Position numbers and translations under genes: made by a program. The notes beneath the pieces were generated by a model. The model saw only the letters and a program-made list of their open reading frames with translations. It was not told the origin of the DNA and did not search any database. A stretch of 64,000 bases of DNA from Batkoa obscura (Eukaryota > Entomophthoromycota > Entomophthoromycetes > Entomophthorales > Batkoaceae), in assembly GCA_030770535.1 (NCBI GenBank), contig JASVEC010000009.1:1240001-1304000 (forward strand), in the 5' to 3' direction. How positions within the stretch are numbered: position 1 is the stretch's first letter; each line of letters starts with the position of its first letter. Shown piece after piece: positions 12,727-24,637 of this stretch.

Positions 12727-15700
12727 ATGAAATTATCCAAATTTTCTTTTTTCATTGTGCAGGCCACATGGATTACCGCTAGAAAAAGCTACAATGACGG
12801 CGATGACTGCCCAACTTCAGGAGAAAAATGTACTTATGACGGAGACTCTTACCAGCTAAGGAACTACGGCACCCCTCCATGCTGGAGTGCTGTCGATAAA
12901 GAATGGAAATGTAAACCTAGAATAAATGAATCGAACTGTCCAGAGGGATTTATAGATGTTGAAGACACATGTGGTTTTGATCCTCTTCCTCCACCACAAT
13001 GCCCTTTATCTGATGACAATTGTAAATTAGAAGGCAATATATTTATTGCTAAAAACGCAAGTAAGAAAGAAGACGATTTCCCTTACTGTTGGAGTAAGAA
13101 TGCTGATAATACATGGTCCTGTAAAAGCAGCTCAGCAGAATGCGATATCAATAGCAAGGATTTAAGAGAATGTTTCAAATTAAAACCTGTTTGTCCAAAA
13201 CTTCCAACAGAAACATGTCGCTTTGGTTTAACACTAGACGTACCAGCAAGCGGGCCATATATCAACAATGCAGTATGTTGGAGCAAAAATTCAAATGGTG
13301 AGTGGGAATGCAAAAAGAAAGAAGGTTTTGATTGTGCTCAATATGAACTAGATATTACAAGTTGTTTTAAAAAAAAAATGTGTCCCGAAAGAAAAGATCC
13401 ATGCCTTTATGATGCCAAAGTTTATAAGGTTGATACTATAGGGGCACCAAAATGTTGGAGTAAAACCAGCTTTGGCTGGAATTGTAAATTCCCTCCAACG
13501 GGAACCGATACATGTGAGAATGAAGATACTGATATCGATACGTGTTTTCCAGAAGATAAAATATCATGCCCTAAATCTTATTATGATGCTTGTAAATCTG
13601 GTAATTCGACCTATATTGCTGGCGATGCAGAAGATAATGATTGTTGGTCAAAAACCAAAGACGGAGATTGGAGCTGTAGGCCAAAACCAAACAATTCAAG
13701 CATTTGTGGCAGAGGTGAAGTTGATGTATCTATTTGTGGGGTACCTCCATTACCCTCTCCTGATTGCCCAGCTAAATACAATGAGACTTGTAGATCGACT
13801 GATGACTCAGATGAACTGGCTGGAGAGCCAAATGAGTTCGTCTGCTGGAAAAAGAACGCTTTAAAAAAGTGGGTATGTTCACCAAAAACCAATGGAAAAA
13901 ACACCTGTGAGCCTGGAAATTTAGATATAACCTCATGTACTTTAGAACCACCACCAGTACCGGAGTGCCCCAAAGATTATTTCACATTATGTAAAGATAT
14001 TGATAATAAAGAGTTCTTAGCGGGCAAACCATTAGGCAACGTATGTTGGTATAATTCTGGCTTCAATAGATGGGGCTGTACAGGGAGGTCTAAAGCAACG
14101 AATTTATGTGAACGCGGCTTATTAGACATTACTAGGTGTAACATTGAACCTCCAACCCCTCCTTCATGTCCATCAGGTACTGAAACTACGTGTATAACCC
14201 CAAATGGCATAATAAATAGATCCAATGTCCAAAATAATGTATGCTGGTCAATTAAAAACAAGAAATGGCATTGTAACCCAAAAGCCAAAGGTAGTGTGAA
14301 TTGTGATGTAGGTGAACTTGATATATCCCAATGCTCTGGTATGTCGAAACTACCATTTAGTTGCCCAAAAGAATATCAAACTCTTTGTAAAAGCAAAGAA
14401 GGTTTTAAGGCTTTTGGTAAAATAAAGTATAACTTTTGCTGGAAGCAAGACACATCCACTAAATCATGGGAGTGCCAAACTAAAGTAAATGGTACATGCA
14501 AAGAAGATTTTCTTGATATCCAGCTATGTTCCAAACCAGAAGTTCCTGCTTTTAACAAAATGTGCCCTTCAAAGTATGAAACCTACTGTAAATCTAAAGA
14601 CGGCTATAAAATGGCAGGAGAAGAAAGAAAAGATATATGCTGGGAAATCGATAGTAATGGAGATTATATTTGTGAGGGTTTATTAGAAAATACAAATAAA
14701 TGTAAACCATTAAAAATTAACCTTTTGGCATGTGATTTGCCCCCTCCAAGTCCACCAAAATGCCCAACAAAGCCAACCGATTATTGTATGAGTGGAGGGC
14801 GTAAAATCACAGCTGGAGAAGTTAAAATTAATTCTTGTTGGGGTATTAGTCCTTCGGGAGGATATTACTGTGTTCCTAAAGAATCCAATGGAACTTGTAA
14901 ACCAAGCTTAGTAGATATAGATAAGTGTAATATTCCTGCTCCTCAACCCACCCCTTGCCCTAAAAGGAACGATAAATGCCATTACCAAGGAAAATCATAT
15001 GGGATTTATGATGAGTCAACCCCAAAATGTTGGGTGAAAGATCAAGGGAGATGGGAGTGTGAGCCTATTTTTTCCCAATCAGCAAAATGCCCAAGCAATG
15101 CTGTTGATATTGGCAAATGCTTTCCTCCACTACCAAAATGCCCCGTCTCCTTTACCAGTGTATGTCAAGCTCCGAATTCTGAGCAAAAAATTATGGCTGG
15201 AAAACCTGGCAATAATGTTTGCTGGAATAAAAATAAACAAGGAAATTGGGAGTGCTACCCAATGGATATTGGTGAAAAATATTGCAGTCCAGGATTTTTA
15301 GATATTACTACATGTTCATTACCTTACCCAAAGGTTCCATCTTGTCCAAAGAGTTATACAGATGTAAGTTTTAGTGACAAGAAGCTCGTCTTAGCTGGCG
15401 AGCCTGGGACAAATGTATGTTGGTCTTTCCAAGGAAACGATAGATGGATTAGTTCACCAAGACCAAACAAATATTCAGCATGTAAACCAGGTGATTTAGA
15501 TATCACTACATGTAATTTTGTTAAACCAAACCCTCCACCATGTCCAGAAAAATATCAAACACACTGCACTAAGGGAAGTGATGCAATTTTAGCAGGTAAA
15601 CCTGGGAAGAATGTATGTTGGAGATATAATGGAAAATCGTGGGATTGTAATCCTAAAGAAGAAAGCCTTGGAGAATGTAGATATAATGAAATAAATGTTA

Positions 15701-16299
15701 AAACATGTGGTTTGGAAGCCCCAGAAGCCCCAAGCTGTCCTAAGGATTATTTAACAGAATGTGAAGATAGTGAGGGTAAAAAACATACCATTAGTAACTC
15801 TGAAGGAAAAATATGTTGGTTTTATGATTTTTCAGATGGATTTAATTGGAAATGCTCTTCGCCTTTGAGTAAAGGTAAAGTTGGATGTAATGATAATCAA
15901 TTAGATATTAGCAAATGTGAGATTAAGAAGCCCACTACTCCAGAATGCCCACCTATTTCTGCAGTTTGTAAGATGAATAACAAAGTTTATGAACTCAAAG
16001 ATTCGAAGTCGCCATCTTGTTGGAAGCCTGGTTATGTGGGATATGATTGTATTAATAAGGTGGAAGGCAATACAACTGAAGCATGTCCATTGGGCTATGT
16101 TAATAAAGATACATGTAAGTATGAGGTACCGGAATGTCCTTCTGAAACCTCTATCTGTCGTTCCGAATACGGTATTCATAAATTTAGTGATGAAAGTACT
16201 CCTAACTGCTGGTCAAAATTCAACTATGAATGGAAATGTATGAAGCCTGAGCATGGTGATAAGTGTCCTATCAGCTCTATTGACATTAAAAAATGCTAA
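12727..16299 (+). CDS. Secreted-type protein of 18 tandem six-cysteine modules
   Basis: Intronless, 1190 residues. The N-terminus (MKLSKFSFFIVQATWITA) could serve as a signal peptide. The rest is 18 modules of about 60-70 residues joined by proline-rich linkers. Each module follows the order C1-P, C2, C3-W, aromatic-x-C4, C5, then often LDIxxC6. Two subtypes appear: short ones ending in TPxCW or a near form (modules 1, 4, 12, 17, 18) and longer ones with AGKPGxNVCW (best seen in 6, 7, 13, 14, 15). Module 14 (about 15340-15510) lacks exactly C2 and C4, which suggests those two normally pair. There are N-glycosylation sequons and no clear C-terminal membrane or GPI segment. The gene is less AT-rich than its surroundings. 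I do not recognise the family; a cell-wall, spore-surface or host-facing role is a guess from architecture. A one-module relative is at 32421. Confidence 0.9.
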   Translation: MKLSKFSFFIVQATWITARKSYNDGDDCPTSGEKCTYDGDSYQLRNYGTPPCWSAVDKEWKCKPRINESNCPEGFIDVEDTCGFDPLPPPQCPLSDDNCKLEGNIFIAKNASKKEDDFPYCWSKNADNTWSCKSSSAECDINSKDLRECFKLKPVCPKLPTETCRFGLTLDVPASGPYINNAVCWSKNSNGEWECKKKEGFDCAQYELDITSCFKKKMCPERKDPCLYDAKVYKVDTIGAPKCWSKTSFGWNCKFPPTGTDTCENEDTDIDTCFPEDKISCPKSYYDACKSGNSTYIAGDAEDNDCWSKTKDGDWSCRPKPNNSSICGRGEVDVSICGVPPLPSPDCPAKYNETCRSTDDSDELAGEPNEFVCWKKNALKKWVCSPKTNGKNTCEPGNLDITSCTLEPPPVPECPKDYFTLCKDIDNKEFLAGKPLGNVCWYNSGFNRWGCTGRSKATNLCERGLLDITRCNIEPPTPPSCPSGTETTCITPNGIINRSNVQNNVCWSIKNKKWHCNPKAKGSVNCDVGELDISQCSGMSKLPFSCPKEYQTLCKSKEGFKAFGKIKYNFCWKQDTSTKSWECQTKVNGTCKEDFLDIQLCSKPEVPAFNKMCPSKYETYCKSKDGYKMAGEERKDICWEIDSNGDYICEGLLENTNKCKPLKINLLACDLPPPSPPKCPTKPTDYCMSGGRKITAGEVKINSCWGISPSGGYYCVPKESNGTCKPSLVDIDKCNIPAPQPTPCPKRNDKCHYQGKSYGIYDESTPKCWVKDQGRWECEPIFSQSAKCPSNAVDIGKCFPPLPKCPVSFTSVCQAPNSEQKIMAGKPGNNVCWNKNKQGNWECYPMDIGEKYCSPGFLDITTCSLPYPKVPSCPKSYTDVSFSDKKLVLAGEPGTNVCWSFQGNDRWISSPRPNKYSACKPGDLDITTCNFVKPNPPPCPEKYQTHCTKGSDAILAGKPGKNVCWRYNGKSWDCNPKEESLGECRYNEINVKTCGLEAPEAPSCPKDYLTECEDSEGKKHTISNSEGKICWFYDFSDGFNWKCSSPLSKGKVGCNDNQLDISKCEIKKPTTPECPPISAVCKMNNKVYELKDSKSPSCWKPGYVGYDCINKVEGNTTEACPLGYVNKDTCKYEVPECPSETSICRSEYGIHKFSDESTPNCWSKFNYEWKCMKPEHGDKCPISSIDIKKC

Positions 16300-16551
16300 T
16301 TTATTGACTCTTTAAATAAAACAGTTAAATATTTTATTTAAACCGTTCGTAACATTTAGATTTTCTAGTTAATTTAAAGACTACCTTTTCGTTTATTATA
16401 TATATTGATATCATTTTCTTTAAAATAAATTATTTTATATCGTAAAATGATGAATGAAATGAAGTCGACTGTCTAAACAAAAAAAAATTAAGACATTGTG
16501 TTAAAAATTGTATTGTAAATAATCCATGTGTAAATAAGATATATTCTTTCT

Positions 16552-17404
<853 letters not shown>

Positions 17405-17713
17405 TCTAAATTATTAAAATCAGTTTATTCATCAAATCGATAGAAAATAAGAAAGTCTTTTAAGCATAACTTCATTTAAAATTTTATTCTTTAATCAGCT
17501 CAGTATCCCCTAACTTTATTGTTTTATGTGTTTAGTTCAATATAAAATTTATGGGTTAGCTATTATATAAATTTATAAAGGGGTATTAAGAACCGATTGA
17601 CAAAATTATATAAACCAGTAGGTATCATAGTTTATGATATAGCTGTTTAAACTAAAAGTAAACAAATAGTCAAAATATAATTTTATTTAAATATGCATTT
17701 TAAAGTATTAATC
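17405..17713. other. Intergenic, TAD2 upstream / ERD2 downstream
   Basis: About 310 bases of AT-rich DNA upstream of TAD2 and beyond the 3' end of ERD2. No distinct motif seen. Confidence 0.4.
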
Positions 17714-18444
17714 TTATACTGGAAGTCTAAACTTTTGCCCATACATAACCCTAAAAAAGATAAACATCTTAATAAAACTTCATAAAATAAACTTACTTTG
17801 TAACATATATATAAAAGAAATCAGCATAAAGGGCGGTCTGAACAATACCTGCAATAACAGTGTAGGGATGGAAAATATTTTCAGTGTTATAGCGGTAGAT
17901 CCAATTAATTATATAAAGTCCACGATAAGCTCCTAAAGCAAAAAGATAATGTGTGGTTATGTTCTCTGCTTCTCCTTTGCGAGTCAACATGAATAATTGT
18001 GGAAAAATAGCTACTGCTTCTAAATAAATAGAAAATGTCCATATAATCTAAAACTGTAAGTAAGCAATATCGAAATTTTATAGTAATTATTACCTCATAA
18101 ACCTCAAACTTTTCATGGAATAATAAAGCTAAGATGGCTGCCCCAACGGCCAAATATTCGGCACGGAATAAGTCGTCTCCTTTATTATAGGTAGGCTTCA
18201 GCTTAGATTGCATAAGATATACGACATAAGCTGATGAAGCTATGAAAAAGAGACGCATAACAACAAGGTAAAGACTTCCATAGTACCAGAAAAGGTTTAA
18301 ATAACGGGTACCAAATACAGCCAGATATAAAACTTGAGACTTTAAAGAAATACCTGAACAAGAGTTGGTTTGAGTGATCTTTAACAATAAAATTAGGATT
18401 GATGCTAAGTGTAGCATATCCCCAAGTAATCGAAATATATTCAT
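17714..18444 (-). CDS. ERD2: ERD2, K/HDEL receptor
   Basis: Golgi-to-ER retrieval receptor for soluble ER proteins. The start at 18442-18444 gives [23 protein letters not shown], followed by [10 protein letters not shown] and [14 protein letters not shown], all typical of the family. Exon 1 runs to the EKFEVYE region near 18096. Exon 2 starts near [18 protein letters not shown], and [22 protein letters not shown] is diagnostic. A short last exon ends in GQKFRLPV with the stop at 17714-17716. Seven hydrophobic segments and a length of about 210 residues match ERD2. It works in the same pathway as SEC13 and EMC7 elsewhere in the window, but they are not physically linked. Confidence 0.95.
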
Positions 18445-18781
18445 TGTGATAAGAATAATCTAATAAAAATAAGTTAGGCAATTTTGTTAAGTTTAGTTTT
18501 ATAGCTCATGTCATCAATAGATTTGTTATCTTTTTATTAGCTCCTTTTAAAGAAACTTTGGTTTTATTGGCTTATCCTTTTGTTACAAGTTCTTTCTTAT
18601 TGGCTTTTGTTGAGTCTAAAATGTGATGTAACTTTCTTGTCAAAAAACTGAAAAATTTGCCCAAAAATTTATTGAGAATTTATTTAATCACTATTTCCAA
18701 TAAATTAATATAGGAGTTATCGTTTTTAAATTCTGTAGTGTTATAAATTGAAGTAGCATTAATAAATTAAAAAATTAAAAA
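18445..18781. other. Divergent promoter ERD2 / EMC7
   Basis: Short shared promoter region between ERD2 (minus) and EMC7 (plus), both ER-pathway genes. Apart from the CCAAT pair it is plain AT-rich sequence. Confidence 0.45.
18566..18603. promoter_or_regulatory. Paired CCAAT boxes upstream of ERD2
   Basis: ATTGG words at 18566-18570 and 18599-18603, spaced 33 bases, read as CCAAT toward ERD2 and lie about 120-160 bases upstream of its ATG. They are probable HAP/NF-Y sites by motif. The CCACG half of a mammalian ER-stress element is not seen at the expected spacing. Confidence 0.4.
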
Positions 18782-19682
18782 ATGTTTAAATGGCTGCTTA
18801 TGGTATTATGTTTAATAAGGTAATTAAAGTTAATAATTTTTTATAAAGCACTAATATTTTTAGCTTACATCAGGCAACAAAGACATTTAAAATTGAAGGG
18901 AGGTTGATTCCATCTGAAGATTTTCCAGGTATATTATATACTAATAGCATCAATTTTTTGTAATAACAATTTAGTTTTGGAAACTTTTACTAGTGCTACA
19001 CAAGCGCTTTTAAATGGAGGGATTATAAGGGCTAGAATTCAAAACAATGGGAAGTTTATCTTGTAAAATATTTAGTATCTATTTTAGTTTGAGTAATTAA
19101 TTTGAAAAGATTTGAAGTTCCAGAAGGCAATCATACTATCTCATTTTCAAGTAACGTCTATCAATTCCCATTGGTATTACTTTTCGTTTTTTTAGCTATC
19201 TTTTATAATTATCATTAGTTGAGAGTTAACGTTGGACAAAAGGATAATAAAAAAGTGGTAGTTTTTCCATTAAGGGAAGGTGCTGCACTTGATGCTATCG
19301 GTGAAGAGGTTGATTACCCTATAAGAGTTTCCCCAGTGAGAAAATTTGACTATTTTATGGTAATTTAAAAAAAAATAGAAAACAGAAAAATGTTAAAAAG
19401 AATAAAATTATAGAAACGAGAAGAATTTAACATTATAAGTTTATTCTCGAACCCCATGTTGTTAATGTCATTGGTCTCTTTGATATTAGTGTTCTTCGGC
19501 CCTAAACTTATAGGTTCTTTAGGTAAGCGCTTATTCAATTATATTCATTATTATAATCTTTTTTAGATGAAGAAACTTTGAAAGAAGTCCAAGAAAATCA
19601 TGATAGTTTAACTGGGGGTTTTAATTTAGATAAATACCAAAATGCTCCGTCTCTATCTGAGAGATTAGCCAAATTCACATAA
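18782..19682 (+). CDS. EMC7: EMC7, ER membrane protein complex subunit 7
   Basis: Beta-sandwich lumenal subunit of the EMC membrane-protein insertase. The ATG at 18782 opens a hydrophobic signal peptide (MFKWLLMVLCLI) split by an intron. The mature part starts with KTFKIEGRLIPSEDFP, the family hallmark. Further exons give RFEVPEGNHTISFSS and the carboxypeptidase-regulatory-like fold. PIRVSPVRKFDYFMKREEF leads into SNPMLLMSLVSL, which matches the conserved block before the single C-terminal membrane segment. The cytosolic tail ends at 19682. At least six short exons. It converges on the LENG1-like gene with only 56 bases between stops. Confidence 0.9.
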
Positions 19683-19738
19683 TCTAATGTTAATTGCATA
19701 AATAAAAACATCAATTTTATTACGAATAATTTGTTAAG

Positions 19739-20930
19739 CTAATAGCGTCTTTTCTTATGAAACTCAGGATGATACCGAGAATAGCTCGTTTCTTGATTTC
19801 TATTTAATAATTTATCTTCTCTTTCTTTTTCTTTCTTCTCTCTTCGAAGCCTAGCTTCCCTTAATTTTTGTATACGTAATTCCTATTATAATTATTGTTA
19901 CCATAGCATTTTGAATTTATTAATGTATATTACTTTATCATCTTCAGGACCTTGTATGTTATCTACTTTTATTACTTTCATGTTTCTTTCAGACTTCTCG
20001 CTTCTTTCTTTTTTATTTGAATTTGTTCCATAAGCAGGGTCTCTACGGGAGAGTCCCTTTTTAATATCATTTAAAGGATCATTAAATTTTAAAGTATGAT
20101 GAGATGATATTTTGTCTCTGACCAAAGTTAACAAAAAACTTTCAAAAGTAATAATAAAATACCTTGATAAAACCAATTCATCATTTAGAGTTTCCTTATT
20201 TTTAAGATACCATGATCTTTTGATTTGATCTAAAAGATATTAATTTCAAATTACCAAGAAAACTAAAGATAATCACCTTCTTTTCTTACTAAATAATTCT
20301 CTTGAGCTTCCTTTTTCTTTTCAATAACTTTTCCTTCGTCTACCTTCGCTTCATTTTTGTTTGCTATAGTAAACAACTAAAATATTATTATTATGTTATA
20401 AAAATATAAAAATGTTACTTTTTCAGGCCCCTGTTCAATAAGGTCTGTAAAAAAATCTTTGGGCTCCTCTTTCTTTAAATAACTTCTATCCTCTTTATTA
20501 AAATCAACATTATTTCTCTCCCATATTGGTTTTTCTTTCCTCTTTTTATCCTTTACTTCAATAGCTGTGTTCTCTTTTTCAGGCACAAAAAGTCCATACT
20601 CTTCTTTAATTTCCTTAGTATTGATTGTCTCTACTTTACTATTTTTATTGCCCTCTAGTTGGTATCTATTTTTAGCCAATGACCGTAATTTATCTAAGCG
20701 TTTTTTATCATCCTATAAAATGTAAATTATATCAACTTTGAATAACTTTGAATTACTTCTTTCTTTATAACTTCGTCTTTCTCCTCCTGCTCTTTTGCTG
20801 CTTCCTCTTCATCTTTCAATACCTTTTCTCGATTTTTAGCGCTATAAACATGCCAGCTATAATGATTTTTAAGTATAAATACTTCTAGTTTTTAAGAATA
20901 ATTCTACCTCTTATGGTGTAAAATATTCAT
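19739..20930 (-). CDS. LENG1-like nuclear protein with Cir_N domain
   Basis: The start at 20928-20930 and an early intron give MNILHHKSWHVYSAKNREKV, the Cir_N signature shared by LENG1, CIR and Cwc25-type proteins. Mid-protein marks PKDFFTDLIEQG, SWYLKNKE and DPLNDIKKGL, plus the C-terminal charged helix RIQKLREARLRREKKE and the YHPEFHKKRR tail, follow the order seen in LENG1. About six exons. Highly charged and probably mostly disordered or coiled. LENG1 has been linked to spliceosomes in animals; that role here is inference. The overlap between Cir_N families leaves the exact orthology open. Confidence 0.72.
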
Positions 20931-21130
20931 TTTTTATCAATTTAAACTAAAAACCAACTTTACTTTTTACAGTAATCAGTTAATATTATTGAATTCTATA
21001 GAATGAAATGAGCCAATAATTGTCATTTACTTTAAATAGCCTACTTCAAGTTCAAAACTTAGATTACTAATGCTCCAAGTAATTATAAAAAACATTCTTA
21101 TTCAACTATTTAAAATTATAAAAAAATAAA

Positions 21131-22156
21131 ATGGCGAACCCAGAAGAAGCTCCAGAACATTGTCCAGTAATTTTCAATACACAATTTAGAAGTTATCTAA
21201 ATATTTTATTACCAGGGAACAGAATCAAATAATGCTGGAAAAGCAGACGCCTGTGCAGGTTGTCCAAATCAACAGATATGTGCAACAGCACCTAAAGGCC
21301 CCGACCCAGGTAGGCTTAAGAATAGATTAACTTACATCAGACTAACCCAAAATTAGATTTATTTGTAATAAAAGAGAGACTAAGCCAAGTTAAGCATAAA
21401 ATCTTAATTTTAAGCGGGAAAGGAGGGGTAGGGAAGAGTACATTTACCACTCAACTAGCTTTAGCTTTAAGTCAAGATGAAGACGTTCAAGTAGGATTGA
21501 TGGATATTGATATATGTGGACCAAGTATACCAGTCATGTTAGGTGCAGAAGAAGAAAAAGTACATCAAACTGCAGCTGGATGGACACCAATCTATGTAAA
21601 GGATAATTTAAGTTTAATGAGTATTGGATTCCTTTTAGACGATGAAGACGATGCAGTCATATGGAGAGGACCTAAAAAGAATGGTATAATTAAGCAGTTT
21701 TTAAAAGAGGTTGAGTGGGATGATTTGGATTTTATGTTAATGGACACACCACCAGGAACTTCTGATGAGCATCTCAGTATTGTGTCCTTTTTAAAGGAAA
21801 GTGGCGTAACCGGGGCTGTTGTGGTTACAACCCCATCAGAAGTGGCTTTATTGGATGTTAGAAAAGAGATTGATTTTTGTAATAAAGTAAAGCTACCTAT
21901 CTTGGGCGTGGTTGAAAATATGGCAGGCTTTGTATGCCCTAACTGTGAAAATGAATCTACTATATTCCCCCCTACTACTGGTGGTGCTAAAAAAATGTGT
22001 GAGGAGTTGAACCTTGATTTACTTGGGTCCATTCCTTTAGACCCTAAATTGGCACAATGTTGTGATGAAGGAAAAGACTTTTTACAGCTGTTCCCTAATG
22101 CAAAAACTAGTTTGGAATTATTATCCATAGTAGATAAATTAAAGGCCAAAGTATAA
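21131..22156 (+). CDS. NBP35: NBP35, cytosolic Fe-S cluster scaffold ATPase
   Basis: P-loop scaffold of the CIA pathway, working with Cfd1. The first exon (21131-21166) gives [12 protein letters not shown]. Later exons give the N-terminal cluster ligands with spacing C-x13-C-x2-C-x5-C (ending [11 protein letters not shown]), which separates Nbp35 from Cfd1. The deviant Walker A is [12 protein letters not shown]; Walker B and switch are [12 protein letters not shown]. The C-terminal bridging cysteines CPNC in [12 protein letters not shown] are present. The final exon is long and open to 22156. All key residues intact. Confidence 0.96.
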
Positions 22157-22418
22157 AACAACCAGATTGTATATTCTATTTTAAAGTATTGGGCAGCATT
22201 AGGTATTCAGATGATAAATGAATTAAAATTTTAGTTAAAAAATATATATGAAATAAATAAAGATTAAGATTAACTATTGATTTATTACTATTAATTTATA
22301 TTATAAGTACTTGCTGTAACTGAATAATTGCTTTATCCTAACCCAACAATAAATAATAAACACTACCCCAATTATTTTCTATCTTAAATAGCTTAGATTA
22401 TTAATATAAATAAACAAT

Positions 22419-24637
22419 CTATTTTTTAGCTGAATGAAGTTCAACACTCATAAGTGCTTTTTTAGCTTCAATATTCCCAAATTTAGCCGCCTGATTAACT
22501 AATTGTAATCCCTTTTCTATATCCATTTTGACTCCTTGACCTTTAATGTAACAAGTCCCTAAATGATAGAGCGAAGACTTGTCTCCTAATTGGACTGCTT
22601 GATCAAAATAATGGACTGCTTTTTGGTAATATATGTCATTGTTCTCTTTTGATTGAGCCAACTGGTAATAATGATTTCCTAAAAAATCTAACGCTTTAGA
22701 ATGCCCAGAGGCTGCAGAAAGTTCCATATAGTTAATGGCTTTCTCCATATCTTTTTTACATATATCCTTATACCCCCAATAATGATACGTACCTAGATAG
22801 TAAAAGGCTTGTATATCTCCATACATAGCCAACCCTTGGAATATTTTATAAGCTTGTGGTTTTTTAGAGTTTTGATGATAATCAATCGCTCGTTCCATAT
22901 CTCTTTCTATACTTTCTATTTTATAGCCTTCTATTTCTGGGGATCTGATCGATGAGTTCCTTAAATCTCTTGTTATATTACTTACTGTTATATCAATTGG
23001 GCCATTGTCTAATTTTCGAACAAGAAGTGGCATCTTGTTTTTAGCCTCCTTTTGATGTTCTATAATTTTTTTTCTAGGGCTATTTTCCACTAAAGAAAGT
23101 TTAAATTATCACCTTTTGATATAAATAATAAAACCTTACATGATGCCTCGGGATTTAGTTTTGTCCAGAATAATTTAGTATTTGTTAATTCAATTATACC
23201 GTCAGTGTCTAATCCATAAAAGTCAGTTTCAATTTGCTTTTCTTTAAACATTTTGTTGTAGATAGATTCGAATTGAGCAACTAACGTATCTGAACCTGGT
23301 CTTGAATTAGGTTCAAAGTTCCAAGCTTCATTAATAAGCTCTGCTAAATCATTAGGAAACTGAGATAAATTTTCGTGCTTTGGGTTTAGGCTGAAAGAAG
23401 CTATAGAAGAAGGATTATGTAATTCACCGAATGGAGTTCTTTCAACATAAATTGACCACAACAATAAGCCTATTGAATAAATATCCCCTTTGAAAGACCA
23501 AATATATTTTTGTTTAAAACTTTCTGGTGGCATAAAAATAAACTCACTAAAATCTTTGTTCATACCTAAATTTGTGTGATGTAGATTATATTCCTTTGAA
23601 AACTCAAAGCCAGATAGTTTTAGGTCATAATTATCATCAAATAGTAAATGGTTTAAATTCAAGTTACGATGAATGATATTTAATTCGTGCAAATAATCAA
23701 CCACTTCTAGAAGCTGCTTCATCCATTTAAATTTTAAAGACAATGTCTTTTCTATCTTATTATTTGAAATTATTTGCTTTAAATTACCATTACTACAATA
23801 ATCCATGATTAAACCAGTCTCATTATTATTGATCCACAACCCGTGAATTTTAATAATACTTTCACATTCACTTAATCGACTGACCATGGCTGCTTCCTTT
23901 TTTAACTTGAGTAAAATTTCTTTACTTATCCCTTTGTACCTCCTTTCCATCACCGGTTTCCCACGATATCTCTTTAAGATTAATTTATGGCTTCCTTTTT
24001 CACTTACAACTTTTTCATCTTCATTTTTACCTTCCTTTTCAATCTCATATTTTTTTAAATCATTTGAGTTTCCGCCTTTAATTCCATCAATATCTTTAAT
24101 AATATTTGTTTTATTAGTTGTTGCTGAGTTTAATATCTTTGATATCTTTTTCAAGTCATGAATAGTGCTATTAAATGTGTCCCTTACTCTTCTTAAATTG
24201 TCATTGAAAACATCATTGGAGCCATCGTTTTGATCCATCTGTTCAACTACCAGAGTGATTTGCTTCAATTGTTGAGTAGTACATTGCATCTCACTTAACC
24301 ACTGTATAATCACTTTGTTATTTTGTTCTTTATTAATAATTCGAATAAATCTTCCACTTTTATTCAAAGCTATTAAACAAGAATGAATACCATCGAGCAA
24401 AATCATATATTGCTGAATGGAGCTATAGAACAAAATTTGTTCAAACCAAAAATGGTGCTTTGGGTATATTTCAATTAAAGACTGGATATATTGTTTACTT
24501 AGCTTGATTTCATGTGCTAAAGCTTCTCGGATGCTACTATTATGTTTTAGTTTGTCTACTGAGCTATCAATATTCGCTAGAAAAATCACACATTTGTGCA
24601 TCAAATTGAATGCAGAGTCCTTTTGAGCTGTTATCAT
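22419..24637 (-). CDS. MLKL-like helical region + pseudokinase + Sel1 repeats, one gene
   Basis: Two exons (23140-24637 and 22419-23089) joined over the intron 23090-23139 (GTAAGG...TTTAG) give 722 residues. Residues 1-180 are helical, like the four-helix bundle of MLKL / HeLo-type proteins. Residues about 210-480 form a kinase fold with KLILKRY (probable ATP lysine) and an alpha-C KKEAAM. The HRD box reads HRNLN and the DFG box reads LSGFEF, so the catalytic and metal-binding Asp are missing: a predicted pseudokinase. MLKL has a similar GFE in place of DFG. Then come GDIYSIGLLLWSIY and RP in the C-lobe. Residues after 500 hold three or four Sel1 repeats (YYLGTYHYWGY, ALDFLGNHYY, SLYHLGTCYIKGQGV). 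A separate Sel1 gene is unlikely because its frame opens with GTG overlapping the upstream stop. Kinase-Sel1 proteins are common in some mycorrhizal fungi. Membrane attack and signalling roles are speculative. Confidence 0.85.

Noticed and set aside
13083-16243. Many other open frames over the cysteine-module gene
   Set aside because: Shadows in other frames of a long, repeat-structured, GC-richer gene.
22419-23090. Separate Sel1-repeat gene
   Set aside because: The frame opens with GTG overlapping the upstream stop, and a good intron joins it to the pseudokinase.
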